A DNA stretch of 64,000 nt from Pseudomonas sp. Os17 (GTDB lineage: Bacteria > Pseudomonadota > Gammaproteobacteria > Pseudomonadales > Pseudomonadaceae). Where the stretch lies: assembly GCF_001547895.1 (NCBI RefSeq), contig NZ_AP014627.1, positions 6,512,001-6,576,000 on the forward strand, in the 5' to 3' direction. Position numbers and translations under genes: made by a program. The notes under the pieces are model-generated. The model saw only the letters and a list, made by a program, of their open reading frames with translations, did not search any database and had not been told where the DNA came from. Shown piece by piece: positions 37,596 through 46,477 of the stretch. Within the stretch, counting starts at the first letter, position 1. The number at the start of each line of letters is the position of its first letter.

Positions 37596-38189
37596 TCAAA
37601 TGCTCCAGCGAGCACTCAACAGACGTTCATTCAACAGGTGTGGATCCAGCGGCTTGGGGCGGCGCGCCATGGCACTGTGGAACTGCTCCAGCGCTTCACG
37701 CAGGCGCAGTTCCAGGGCCTCGGCCAGCTGCGGCTGGACACTGCCTTCGCCGTAGGCGATCTGGCTGTCCTCAGCAAAGATGCCCTGGAGCATTTCCTGG
37801 GCCTTGAGCGCCGAGAGCACGGGCTTGAGGGCGTAATCCACCGCCAACATATGGGCGATGCTGCCGCCGGTCGCCATGGGCAATACCACCTTGTGGCTCA
37901 GGGCACGCTCCGGCAGCAGGTCGAGCAGGGTTTTCAATGCCCCGGAAAACGACGCCTTGTACACCGGCGTAGCGATCAACAGGCCATCGGCCTGGTCGAT
38001 CTGTTGCAGCAAGTCGATGACCTTGGGGCTGTCGAAGCGGGCGTGAAGCAGATCCTCGGCCGGGAAGTCCCGCACCTGGTAACTGACCACTTCCACGCCG
38101 TTGTGCTGTAACCAGCGCTTGGCCAACTCCAGCAGCACCCCGGAACGGGATCGCTGACTGGGACTGCCACCGAGAGAGACCACCAGCAT
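37596..38189 (-). CDS. ssuE: SsuE, NAD(P)H-dependent FMN reductase
   Basis: A 197-residue flavodoxin-like reductase that supplies FMNH2 to SsuD. The N-terminal phosphate loop is [18 protein letters not shown], and [21 protein letters not shown] is the flavin site typical of the SsuE group. It is the first gene of ssuEADCBF; the leading region upstream is AT-rich. Confidence 0.94.
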   Translation of the reverse strand: MLVVSLGGSPSQRSRSGVLLELAKRWLQHNGVEVVSYQVRDFPAEDLLHARFDSPKVIDLLQQIDQADGLLIATPVYKASFSGALKTLLDLLPERALSHKVVLPMATGGSIAHMLAVDYALKPVLSALKAQEMLQGIFAEDSQIAYGEGSVQPQLAEALELRLREALEQFHSAMARRPKPLDPHLLNERLLSARWSI

Positions 38190-38338
38190 TCGGGGGATTC
38201 CTTGAACTAGATAAGCGATTCGCGGGATGCGATCTCGCCGGACTGCACAGACCTTAACAGCCTATTTATATATCCATAAATCTTATTTTTTCATTTGTTT
38301 ATTCCTTAAATGAATATAAGTGATGGTGATTTCCAGGC
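38190..38338 (-). promoter_or_regulatory. AT-rich ssuE upstream region
   Basis: The bases 38260-38330 are strongly AT-rich (for example TTATATATCC and TTATTTTTTCATTTG) against a GC-rich background. This fits a sulfur-starvation promoter bound by a LysR activator such as CysB. The assignment is inferred from operon type, not from a proven site. Confidence 0.45.
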
Positions 38339-38366
38339 AAAAAAATAGGCCGTCGAAACGGCCTTA
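38339..38366 (-). terminator. intrinsic terminator downstream of lsfA
   Basis: AGGCCGT / ACGGCCT with a CGAA loop forms the stem; on the minus strand a T-run follows. It separates lsfA from the ssuE promoter region. Confidence 0.85.
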
Positions 38367-38405
38367 AAACCCCTGCTTTATGGTTCTGTTACCCCTGCAT
38401 TCAGC

Positions 38406-38489
38406 GCAGGAGCGGGCTTGCCCGCGAAAGGATCGGCGAAATTAGCACCGGTCTCACCGCCGCCTTCGCCGGCAAGCCGGCCCCTGCAG
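38406..38489. repeat. REP element (inverted repeat, GCAGGAGC family)
   Basis: GCAGGAGCGGGCTTGCCCGCG at one end and CGCCGGCAAGCCGGCCCCTGC at the other, just after the stop of lsfA. With the terminator at 38339 it fills most of the 311-base gap between lsfA and ssuE. Confidence 0.85.
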
Positions 38490-38500
38490 CGGTGAGCGGG

Positions 38501-39139
38501 TCAGCGATTGGGTTGTGGAGTCAGGCGCAGGTAAGGCTTCACTGCGCGATAGCCTTTGGGAAAGCGGCGCTTGATCTCGTCTTCATCCTTGAGCGAAGGC
38601 ACGATCACCACTTCGTCACCGTCCTGCCAGTTGGCCGGCGTGGCCACCTTGTAGTTGTCGGTGAGTTGCAGCGAGTCGATGACCCGGAGAATTTCGTTGA
38701 AGTTGCGCCCGGTGCTGGCCGGATAGGTAATGGTCAGGCGAATCTTCTTGTTCGGGTCGATGATGAACAGCGAACGCACGGTCAGGGTGTCGCTGGCATT
38801 GGGGTGGATCAGGTCGTAGAGGTCCGACACCTTGCGATCAGCGTCCGCCAGGATCGGGAAGTTGACCCGGGTGTTCTGGGTTTCGTTGATGTCTTCGATC
38901 CACTTGTGATGGGAATCCACCGGGTCCACCGACAGGGCAATGGCTTTCACCCCGCGCTGGGCGAATTCATCCTTGAGCTTGGCGGTGAAGCCCAGCTCGG
39001 TGGTGCACACCGGGGTGAAGTCCGCCGGATGGGAAAACAGCACGCCCCAGCTGTCGCCCAGCCACTCGTGGAAACGAATCTTGCCGGCACTGGAATCCTG
39101 TTCGAAGTCGGGGGCGATATCGCCCAGTCTGAGGCTCAT
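38501..39139 (-). CDS. lsfA: LsfA, 1-Cys peroxiredoxin
   Basis: A 212-residue peroxiredoxin of the Prx6 type. The peroxidatic Cys is in SHPADFTPVCTTELGF, and there is no resolving Cys in the usual C-terminal place. In P. putida and P. aeruginosa, LsfA is induced by sulfate limitation and protects against peroxide; its place upstream of ssuEADCBF fits. A short AT-rich stretch precedes the gene at 39180-39240. Confidence 0.93.
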   Translation of the reverse strand: MSLRLGDIAPDFEQDSSAGKIRFHEWLGDSWGVLFSHPADFTPVCTTELGFTAKLKDEFAQRGVKAIALSVDPVDSHHKWIEDINETQNTRVNFPILADADRKVSDLYDLIHPNASDTLTVRSLFIIDPNKKIRLTITYPASTGRNFNEILRVIDSLQLTDNYKVATPANWQDGDEVVIVPSLKDEDEIKRRFPKGYRAVKPYLRLTPQPNR

Positions 39140-39372
39140 GGCTGCTGCTCCTGTGAGTGCGTGATGGAGCTACTCTGCCTGCGCCTGAGCTTATTTAAAA
39201 AGAATAAATATCGATTTATTAAGAACTACAAGGAATATTAAAAATCTCTTCACTGGACGCGCGCACCGGCGAAGACCACCCTTCTCAACAAGGTTCGAGA
39301 AGGCCTTGAGTCGCTGTACAAAGAGGGGAATTCAGGAAGGGCTCACGGGGGTGGGCCTGACTTGAAGCAATA

Positions 39373-39399
39373 CCTCGCCCGGCATTGCGCCGGGCGAGG
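39373..39399 (-). terminator. hairpin terminator of the porin gene
   Basis: CCTCGCCCGGC and GCCGGGCGAGG form a perfect 11-bp stem with a five-base loop directly after the stop of the OprD-type gene. The T-rich tail is weak. Confidence 0.75.
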
Positions 39400-39412
39400 C
39401 TTGAACCGCGAA

Positions 39413-40810
39413 TTACTTCAACGGGATCGAGTAGCTGACGATCAGACGGTTTTCGTCCTGGTCGCGCTGGCCCGGAATGTCGTTACGCCACATGGCGTTT
39501 TTCCAGGTCAGACCCAGGTTCTTCAGCGGACCTTGCGGCACCACGTAGGACAGGGTCAGGTCGCGTTCCCATTCGGTGCCACCAGTGCCCAGGGTGAGCT
39601 TCTGAGCAGCGCCGACTTTACCGGCGGTGTCGATGTTGTTGCCGCGCAGGTAGATGATGCCGGCGGTCAGGCCAGGCACGCCAACCTTGGCGAAGTCATA
39701 GGCGTAGCGAGCCTGCCAGGTACGCTCGCCGGCACGGGCGAACTTCTGGATCTGCATGTCGGTGATGGTGCTGTTGGACGAACCGTCACCCTGGTTCAGC
39801 CAAGGGAAGTCGCTGTCACCGTTGCTGTACTGGTAGCCGCCACCGAAGGTGTGACCTTCAACCGAGTACAGGGCCAGGTAGCTGTACAGGTTGTTGTCGA
39901 CCTTGCCCTTGGTGATTGCCGACAGGCCTTTGTCGGGGTAGTAGCCGGTGGTGTAGTAAGCGGCGGTGTCGCCGTTGGAGCCGTTGTCGCGACTGCGGTA
40001 GTAGCGCAGATCGCTTTTCAGCACGCCAGGACCGATGGACCAGTTGTGCACCAGGCCCAGGAAGTTCTGCGAGTAGAAGTCTTTCAGCTCACCGTAGTAG
40101 TACGAAGCAGTCAGATCCTTGGTGATCTTGTAGTCCGCACCAGCGTAGTAGAACTTGTTGCTGAACTTGCCGGCATCGTAGTTGGAGCTGGCGTTGGCAC
40201 CGGCGATGGACAGGCCTTCGTTGTTGCTCGAGTTACGCCCTTTGGCGTGTTCGATCTGACCTGCGGTCAGGGTCAGGTCCTTGATTTCGTTCGACGTGAT
40301 CTGGCCACCCTGGAAGGTTTGTGGCAACAGACGACCGTCGTTGTACTTGATCACCGGGTTGTTCGGTTGCAGGGTGCCGATCTTCAGCTCGGTCTGGGAA
40401 ACCTTGACCTTGCCGGTCAGGCCCAGGCTGGAGTAATCGTTCACCGCTTGAGCGTTCTTGCCGCTGGAGGAGTGAGTCGGGAAAACGGTGCCGCCAGCAG
40501 ATGTGGTGGTCGCGCCGTTGGTGCCGCCACCGGAATCCAGGCGCACGCCCAGCAAACCGATCGCATCCAGACCGAAACCTACAGTGCCTTCGGTGTAGCC
40601 AGAGGTGAAGTTGAAGATGAAGCCTTGGCCCCACTCTTCCTGCTTGTTCTGGGCTTTGGCGGCTTTGGTATCACTGTCACGGTTATCGGTATTGATATAG
40701 AAGTTACGCAGCCCCAAGGTGGCCTTGCTGTCTTCGATGAAACCGGCGGCGCCTGCCTGCTGCGCCAAAACCCCTACGGCCACAGCCAGGGCCAAGGTGG
40801 ACTTGTTCAT
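39413..40810 (-). CDS. OprD-family outer membrane porin
   Basis: A 465-residue porin with a signal peptide (MNKSTLALAVAVGVLAQQAGA) and the OprD N-terminal start GFIEDSKATLGLRNFYINTDNRD. The mature protein has alternating beta-strands and ends in a barrel-closing strand (ENRLIVSYSIPLK). OprD members take up basic amino acids, aromatic acids or small peptides. I cannot tell which subgroup this is; OprE- or OprQ-type is possible. The insert TTTSAGGTVFPTHSSSG is a likely surface loop. Confidence 0.88.
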   Translation of the reverse strand: MNKSTLALAVAVGVLAQQAGAAGFIEDSKATLGLRNFYINTDNRDSDTKAAKAQNKQEEWGQGFIFNFTSGYTEGTVGFGLDAIGLLGVRLDSGGGTNGATTTSAGGTVFPTHSSSGKNAQAVNDYSSLGLTGKVKVSQTELKIGTLQPNNPVIKYNDGRLLPQTFQGGQITSNEIKDLTLTAGQIEHAKGRNSSNNEGLSIAGANASSNYDAGKFSNKFYYAGADYKITKDLTASYYYGELKDFYSQNFLGLVHNWSIGPGVLKSDLRYYRSRDNGSNGDTAAYYTTGYYPDKGLSAITKGKVDNNLYSYLALYSVEGHTFGGGYQYSNGDSDFPWLNQGDGSSNSTITDMQIQKFARAGERTWQARYAYDFAKVGVPGLTAGIIYLRGNNIDTAGKVGAAQKLTLGTGGTEWERDLTLSYVVPQGPLKNLGLTWKNAMWRNDIPGQRDQDENRLIVSYSIPLK

Positions 40811-41255
40811 GTTTCGCTCCTCTCGTTTCTAATTCTTGTGGTTCCTGGCCCCGGATCGAACGCCCGGGTGCCACAGATGCGCGATTAGCGCCAGACCGTG
40901 ACTGATAAGTCAATCGTAACGATCTGTGTCTACGACCATGGTCTAATCGCCGTAATTTGGTCCCTGCAGGGTAATGAATTACTCATAAACCCAAAAAGAA
41001 TTGTTTAATTCTTTTTCATGCCTTTCAGGAATAAAGCTCGCCACTAATACGCTGAACGTCCCAGCGTAGACGCTCACGAGCTTATGACTGAAAAGATTTT
41101 TCCCACTCCCGCGGCCCATGATCCGATGCGTTTTGGGCGCAAAACGTCAAACAGGATCAAAAAAGCGACGCAATCATGGCTAAGAGCCTATCCTCCCGTC
41201 AATTTGTTACAGTTTTTGTATCGAAATGAAATTTTTCTGACATGTCCATAAAGCA
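40811..41255. promoter_or_regulatory. porin upstream region with palindromes
   Basis: About 450 bases without a gene, upstream of the porin and downstream of argA. It holds a perfect 10-base palindrome GACCATGGTC at 40934-40943. It also has a perfect inverted repeat AAAAAGAATT-gttt-AATTCTTTTT at 40993-41016, which may be a regulator site or an RNA hairpin. I see no convincing gene here. Confidence 0.5.
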
Positions 41256-41285
41256 CAACGCCTCGATCCGGGGACCGAGGCGTTG
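41256..41285 (-). terminator. hairpin terminator of argA
   Basis: CAACGCCTCG and CGAGGCGTTG form a perfect 10-bp stem with a ten-base loop, shortly after the argA stop on the minus strand. The T-tract is short. Confidence 0.7.
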
Positions 41286-41309
41286 CCGTTTGCGGGACGA
41301 GCGGAAGGC

Positions 41310-42608
41310 TCAGAGAGCCTTCTCGAAGATCTTCGAGTTGCGCTGATAGTTGTACAGCGAAGCCCTGGCCGACGGCAGGCGCTCGACGCTGCTGGGCACA
41401 AAGCCCCGCTCACGGAACCAGTGCGCGGTGCGGGTGGTGAGAACGAACAAGGTTTTCAGGCCCTGGGCCCGGGCCCGGGCCTCGATCCTTTCCAACAGTT
41501 CATCGCCACGTTTGCCATGGCGATATTCCGGGTTCACCGCCAGACAGGCCAGTTCGCCGGCATCGGAATCGGCAATCTGATACAAGGCCGCGCAGGCAAT
41601 GATCATGCCCTCGCGCTCGACCACGCTGAACTGTTCGATCTCGCGCTCCAGCACCTCGCGGGAACGCCGCACCAGGATGCCCTGCTCTTCCAGCGGACTG
41701 ATCAGATCCAGCAACCCGCCGACGTCTTCAATCGCCGCCTCGCGCACCCGCTCGAACTGCTCTTGGGCCACCAGGGTGCCGCCGCCATCACGGGTGAACA
41801 GCTCGGTCAACAGCGCGCCATCTTCGGCATAGCTGACGATATGGCTGCGCCCCACCCCGCCACGGCAGGCCTCGGCGGCGGCATCCAGCAGTTCGGCCTG
41901 GTAGTTGCTGCCCAGGCGCTGCAGGTGGGCCGGCACCTGTTGCGGACGCAGTTCGCGCACCAGCTTGCCGTTTTCATCCAGCAACCCGGGGTCGGCACCG
42001 AACAGCAGCAGCTTGTCGGCACCCAGGTCGATGGCGGCGCGGGTCGCCACGTCCTCACAGGCCAGGTTGAAGGTTTCACCGGTGGGCGAATAACCCAGGG
42101 GCGACAGCAGCACGATGGAGCGTTCATCCAGCAGGCGGTTGATGCCCTTGCGATCGACCCGGCGCACCTCGCCGGTGTGATGGAAATCGACGCCTTCCAG
42201 CACCCCGATCGGACGCGCCGTCACCAGGTTGCCGCTGGCCACCCGCAACCGCGAGCCCTGCATCGGCGAAGAAGCCATGTCCATGGACAGGCGCGCCTCA
42301 ATGGCAATGCGCAGCTGGCCGACGGCGTCGATCACGCACTCCAGGGTCGCCGCATCGGTGATGCGCAGGCCGTGATGGTAATGCGGCGTCAGGCCACGAG
42401 CCGCCAGGCGCGCTTCGATCTGCGGGCGGGAACCGTGCACCAGCACCAGACGCACCCCCAGGCTGTGCAGCAGCACCAGGTCGTGAACGATATTGCCGAA
42501 GTTGGGGTGTTCAACACCGTCGCCGGGGAGCATGACCACAAAGGTGCAATCCCGGTGAGCGTTGATGTAGGGAGACGCGTGGCGAAGCCAATTGACGTAT
42601 TCGGGCAT
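41310..42608 (-). CDS. argA: ArgA, N-acetylglutamate synthase
   Basis: ArgA makes N-acetylglutamate from glutamate and acetyl-CoA, the start of arginine synthesis. The 432-residue protein has an N-terminal amino-acid-kinase-like domain (to about 280; FVVMLPGDGVEHPN and VLVHGSRPQIEARL) that binds arginine for feedback. A C-terminal GNAT acetyltransferase domain follows (LACLAVNPEYRHGKRGDELL). It lies 141 bases downstream of argE on the same strand. Confidence 0.96.
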   Translation of the reverse strand: MPEYVNWLRHASPYINAHRDCTFVVMLPGDGVEHPNFGNIVHDLVLLHSLGVRLVLVHGSRPQIEARLAARGLTPHYHHGLRITDAATLECVIDAVGQLRIAIEARLSMDMASSPMQGSRLRVASGNLVTARPIGVLEGVDFHHTGEVRRVDRKGINRLLDERSIVLLSPLGYSPTGETFNLACEDVATRAAIDLGADKLLLFGADPGLLDENGKLVRELRPQQVPAHLQRLGSNYQAELLDAAAEACRGGVGRSHIVSYAEDGALLTELFTRDGGGTLVAQEQFERVREAAIEDVGGLLDLISPLEEQGILVRRSREVLEREIEQFSVVEREGMIIACAALYQIADSDAGELACLAVNPEYRHGKRGDELLERIEARARAQGLKTLFVLTTRTAHWFRERGFVPSSVERLPSARASLYNYQRNSKIFEKAL

Positions 42609-42749
42609 GAACCTGAGCCTGTAAATAAATAGCAGCCTATAAAAGGACGAAACGGAAAACGCACAGCGGGCTGATGGTTATCGTCGGAACAGGCTTGGCA
42701 ACACGCTTACTCTCCTCAATGGGTACGGACAGGAACACCGGCAATTTAC

Positions 42750-43904
42750 TTAAAGCTGGGCCGGTGTCAGGCAGTAATGTTCGATCAATTCTCGTAATAG
42801 ATGCACGGTAGGCTGCAAGCGTGACATTTCGAGGTATTCCCCCGGCTGGTGGGCACAGGCGATATCACCCGGACCGAGCACCAGGGTCTCGCAGCCAAGG
42901 CGCTGAAGATAAGGCGCTTCGGTGCCAAACGCTACTGCTTCGGCGCGATGCCCGGTCAACCGCTCCGCCACCCGCACCAGCTCCGCGTCCTCGGGCTGCT
43001 CGAACGGCGGCACGGCGGGAAACAGCGGGGCATAGTCGATCTGCACTTCATGGCGCTGGGCAATCGGCGCCAGCTTCTGACGAATGGCCTCGCGCAACAG
43101 CTGCGGGTCCATGCCCGGCAAGGGGCGCAGGTCGAACTCCAGGGAACACTGGCCACAAATGCGATTGGGATTGTCGCCACCATGGATGCAGCCGAAGTTC
43201 AGGGTCGGCTGCGGCACGCTGAACTGCGGATTGCGGTACTCGCGTTGCCACAGCAGCCGAAGCCCCCGCAGCTCGCCGATGGCGTCGTGCATCGCTTCCA
43301 GGGCACTGCGGCCCAGGCTCGGGTCGGAGGAGTGCCCGCTGCGCCCGAGGATATCGATGCGCTCCATCATCACCCCCTTGTGCAGACGGATCGGCTTGAG
43401 CCCCGTGGGTTCGCCGATCACCGCCGCGCGCCCCAGGGGACGCCCGGCTTCCGCCAGGGCCCGCGCCCCGGCCATGGAGCTCTCTTCGTCGCAAGTGGCC
43501 AGGATCAGCAGCGGCTGCTTGAACGGCTGCTCGAGCAACGGCCGCACTGCTTCGATGATCAGGGCGAAGAAGCCCTTCATATCGCAACTGCCCAGACCGA
43601 CCCAGCGACCGTCGACTTCGGTCAGTTTCAGCGGATCGGTCTGCCACAACGCGGCGTCGAACGGCACGGTGTCGCTGTGCCCGGCCAGTACCAGTCCACC
43701 AGGACCACTGCCGTAGCTGGCCAGTAGGTTGAACTTGCCGGGGCTGACCGGCTGGATATCGCAGTTGAACCCCAGGTCGCCGAGCCAGCCGGCCAGCAAG
43801 TCGATCACCTCACGGTTGGACTGGTCCAGCGCAGGCTGGGTGCAGCTCACCGACGGCGCGGCGATCAGTGCGGCGAACTGCTCCTTCAAGGACGGCAATG
43901 GCAT
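42750..43904 (-). CDS. argE: ArgE, acetylornithine deacetylase
   Basis: A 384-residue M20-family zinc hydrolase that removes acetate from N-acetylornithine. Metal and catalytic residues are in LAGHSDTVPFD, GSCDMKGFFALI and TCDEESSMAGARAL. A later His that completes the site is in PGDIACAHQPGEYL. The M20 dimerisation domain lies between about 180 and 290. Arginine-pathway placement with argA is conserved in Pseudomonas. Confidence 0.95.
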   Translation of the reverse strand: MPLPSLKEQFAALIAAPSVSCTQPALDQSNREVIDLLAGWLGDLGFNCDIQPVSPGKFNLLASYGSGPGGLVLAGHSDTVPFDAALWQTDPLKLTEVDGRWVGLGSCDMKGFFALIIEAVRPLLEQPFKQPLLILATCDEESSMAGARALAEAGRPLGRAAVIGEPTGLKPIRLHKGVMMERIDILGRSGHSSDPSLGRSALEAMHDAIGELRGLRLLWQREYRNPQFSVPQPTLNFGCIHGGDNPNRICGQCSLEFDLRPLPGMDPQLLREAIRQKLAPIAQRHEVQIDYAPLFPAVPPFEQPEDAELVRVAERLTGHRAEAVAFGTEAPYLQRLGCETLVLGPGDIACAHQPGEYLEMSRLQPTVHLLRELIEHYCLTPAQL

Positions 43905-44063
43905 GAGCTGGCTCCGGAAATCCCAAGATGAGCAGCATCATAGAGGCATCGGGCGAGAGGAAGGAACCGTCGTGGCGCCTCCACGCGCCCGGTCCTGTAC
44001 ACTGCACGGCCTTGGCAGCCAACTCTTCCTCCGGCTGCACTCCCGATCCTGGATTTTCCGGCC

Positions 44064-45431
44064 ATGCAGAAAGAAACCGAAATCAAACTCCGCGTCAGCC
44101 GCGAAACCCTCGCCGCCCTGCGCGAGCACCCGCTCCTGAAAAAACGCAACAAAAGTGGCTGGGAACGCCGTGAGCTGATGAACCAGTACTTCGACACCCC
44201 AGAACGCGATCTGGCCCGGGCCAAAGTCGCCCTGCGCCTGCGCCGCGACGGTGACGCGGTGATCCAGACCCTCAAGACCAGCGGTCAGAGCGTCGCCGGC
44301 CTGTCCGAGCGCAACGAATACGACTGGCAACTGGCCAAGGCCAAGCTCGACCTGAAGAAACTCGACGGCGAATGCTGGCCCGACGCCCTCGCCGAGCTGG
44401 ACAAAAAGACCCTCAAGCCGCTGTTCACCACCGACTTTGTCCGCGAGCGTGCAGAAATCGCCTGGGGCCGGGGCAAGACCAAGGTGGTGATCGAAGCCGC
44501 CCTGGACCTGGGCCAGGTGATTGCCGGCAAGCACAAGGAAGAAATCTGCGAGCTGGAGCTGGAACTGCGCGAAGGCGAACCGGCCGCGCTGCTGGAACTG
44601 GCCGCGGAACTGGCCCTCACCCTGCCGTTGATGCCCTGCGACATCAGCAAGGCCGAGCGCGGCTATCGCCTGTTCGATGCAGGCAGCTACTCCCTGAGCC
44701 TGCCGGCGCCACAGCTGAGCGCCGAAACCCCGCTGGACGACGCTTTCGCCGCCCTGGCCTGGCATCTGCTGGGCAGCAGCCAGCGCCTGGCCGAACAGTA
44801 TCGTTTCAACGGCCACTGGCGCCTGCTGCAGGACTGGGTGGACAACCTCGCCGAACTGCGGGCCCTGGCCAGCAGCCTGGGCCAGGCCGCGCCGCGCCAG
44901 TCCACTGCCGAACTGCGCAGTGCCCTGGATGCCCTGCTGGAAGACTGGCGCCCGCTGGTGCAAGCCGGCCTCGACGATGAAGACGTGCGCAAGGCCGCGC
45001 CGGAGCAATTCATCGAAGAGCTGCAGGACGTGCGCTGGGGCCTGTTCTCCCTGAACACTTCGCGCTGGCTGCTGGCCCGCTCCTGGACTGCCGAGCGCAA
45101 CACCCGTGGCAACCGCCAGGGCGCGGCGCAACTGGGCAGCTGGCTGCCACGCCTGCTGGCCGAAGAAGCCACCTCGCTGCAACTGCCGCGCTACCAGCAG
45201 CAGCCCGAAGACCTGGCCGAGCAACTGCCACGGATCGAACGCATCCAGGCCTGGTTGCACCATGCCCGCGCCGCACTGGACATCGCCGAGCTGGACCGCC
45301 TCTACGGTGAACTGAACAAGCTGGCCCAACTGGCCAACGAACCGATCACCGACGAAGCCCTCGATGCTCGCAAGCAGCAAGCCATCGCGGTGTTCCAGAA
45401 CCGCGCCTGGAAGACCCTGCTGCGCCTGTAA
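44064..45431 (+). CDS. CYTH and CHAD domain protein, inorganic triphosphatase type
   Basis: A 455-residue protein. The CYTH domain (residues 1-200) starts with the ExExK motif in QKETEIKLRV and contains RRELMNQYFDTPERDL and KVALRLRRDGDAVIQTLK, the triphosphate tunnel. The CHAD domain (about 225-450) is helical with conserved basic residues (LNTSRWLLARSWTAERNTRG). Relatives such as YgiF hydrolyse inorganic triphosphate; CHAD domains bind polyphosphate. It is divergent from argE. Confidence 0.9.
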   Translation: MQKETEIKLRVSRETLAALREHPLLKKRNKSGWERRELMNQYFDTPERDLARAKVALRLRRDGDAVIQTLKTSGQSVAGLSERNEYDWQLAKAKLDLKKLDGECWPDALAELDKKTLKPLFTTDFVRERAEIAWGRGKTKVVIEAALDLGQVIAGKHKEEICELELELREGEPAALLELAAELALTLPLMPCDISKAERGYRLFDAGSYSLSLPAPQLSAETPLDDAFAALAWHLLGSSQRLAEQYRFNGHWRLLQDWVDNLAELRALASSLGQAAPRQSTAELRSALDALLEDWRPLVQAGLDDEDVRKAAPEQFIEELQDVRWGLFSLNTSRWLLARSWTAERNTRGNRQGAAQLGSWLPRLLAEEATSLQLPRYQQQPEDLAEQLPRIERIQAWLHHARAALDIAELDRLYGELNKLAQLANEPITDEALDARKQQAIAVFQNRAWKTLLRL

Positions 45432-45441
45432 TCGCTCGCCC

Positions 45442-45912
45442 TCAGCGCAATACCGGCAGGCTGGTGGTGGACTTGATCTCCGACAGGGCGACGATCGAGT
45501 TCACCTCCTGAATGCCGGGCACCATGGACAGCTTCTCGAAGAAGAACCGCTCGTAGGCTTCGATATCCGCCGTCACGATTCGCAACAGGAAGTCCACCGC
45601 CCCCATCAGCACATAACACTCCAGCACCTCGGGAAAACCGCGAATGGCTTCGGTGAACTCGGTGAAGTTGGAGCGTCCATGGGCGTTGAGCTTGACCTCG
45701 GCAAAGATCTGCGTGTTCAGGCCGATCTTCTTGCGGTCGAGCAAGGTCACCTGACCGCGAATCACCCCTTCATCCTTCATGCGCTGAATCCGTCGCCAGC
45801 AAGGCGACTGGGACAACCCCACCTGTTCGGCAATCTGGGCGCTGGAAAGCGACGCGTCGTCTTGCAGCAACGCCAGGATCCGGCGATCGTAGGCATCCAG
45901 CTCGCTTTGCAT
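45442..45912 (-). CDS. Lrp/AsnC family transcriptional regulator
   Basis: A 156-residue regulator. The helix-turn-helix is LSSAQIAEQVGLSQSPCWRRIQRMKDEG (residues 22-50), and the RAM (regulation of amino acid metabolism) domain follows (KLNAHGRSNFTEFTEAIRG and so on). The ATG at 45912 is placed 7 bases after AGGGG; a TTG two codons upstream is less likely. It is divergent from a small unknown gene. A perfect palindrome lies just upstream (45939-45954). Confidence 0.92.
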   Translation of the reverse strand: MQSELDAYDRRILALLQDDASLSSAQIAEQVGLSQSPCWRRIQRMKDEGVIRGQVTLLDRKKIGLNTQIFAEVKLNAHGRSNFTEFTEAIRGFPEVLECYVLMGAVDFLLRIVTADIEAYERFFFEKLSMVPGIQEVNSIVALSEIKSTTSLPVLR

Positions 45913-45938
45913 AATCAACCCCTAAAATTATTAAAAGT

Positions 45939-45954
45939 CGAATTATCTAATTCG
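45939..45954. promoter_or_regulatory. putative Lrp-family operator
   Basis: CGAATTA-TC-TAATTCG is a perfect palindrome with seven-base arms, 27 bases upstream of the Lrp start and between two divergent genes. AT-rich palindromes of this kind are typical operators for Lrp/AsnC proteins, which often repress their own gene. Confidence 0.65.
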
Positions 45955-46036
45955 AAAACAGGCGAATTGTCTGCATCTTAGATAAGAAAAACCCGAAACC
46001 GAATGTAAAAATTTCTCCACTGACCTGGAGACCGCC

Positions 46037-46366
46037 ATGCCCTTTCACAGCCCCGCCCCGAGCCCTGCGACCCGCGCCGATGTCTGGAACCCCGACAATG
46101 CCCCGTGCCACGTGCACTACCAGCTGCTCGCCGATGTCGAGGCCGACGTGCTGTGCCGGGTACTCAACCATTTCGCCCTGCAGCTCCTGGTGCCGCACCG
46201 GGTCGCGGTCATCCAGCAGGACGACACGCTGCATATGGAAGTGGAGCTCGCGGGCCTGAGCTGGCACCGGGCCCGGGTGATCGGCGACAAGCTGCGCAAC
46301 CTGATCAGTGTCAGCTCGGTGGAGCTGCAATTGGTGGAGGCCTCGCGCCTGCAGGCCGCTGGCTGA
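46037..46366 (+). CDS. Small protein of unknown function (ACT-like size)
   Basis: A 109-residue protein, MPFHSPAPSPATRADVWNP and so on. I do not recognise a named family. The alternation of strands and helices (HVHYQLLADVEADVLCRVLNHFALQLLVPHRVAVIQQDDTL, then VIGDKLRNLISVSSVELQLVEA) resembles the small regulatory ACT/RAM fold in layout; I cannot confirm this. It is divergent from the Lrp gene and shares its upstream region, so it may be that regulator's target. It has a clear GC-rich coding character. Confidence 0.7.
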   Translation: MPFHSPAPSPATRADVWNPDNAPCHVHYQLLADVEADVLCRVLNHFALQLLVPHRVAVIQQDDTLHMEVELAGLSWHRARVIGDKLRNLISVSSVELQLVEASRLQAAG

Positions 46367-46477
46367 GGCCGGTAAAACCCTGCAACCCTTGGCCGGCGGC
46401 CATGCCGTCCGATGCGACTATTCTTGGCAGTTTGCGACCAGAGACCCGACTCTGGGCCACGCTGCCGAGGAGTCCCC

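Noticed and set aside
41207..41413. Short minus-strand reading after argA
   Set aside because: It overlaps the argA end in another frame and contains the terminator hairpin.
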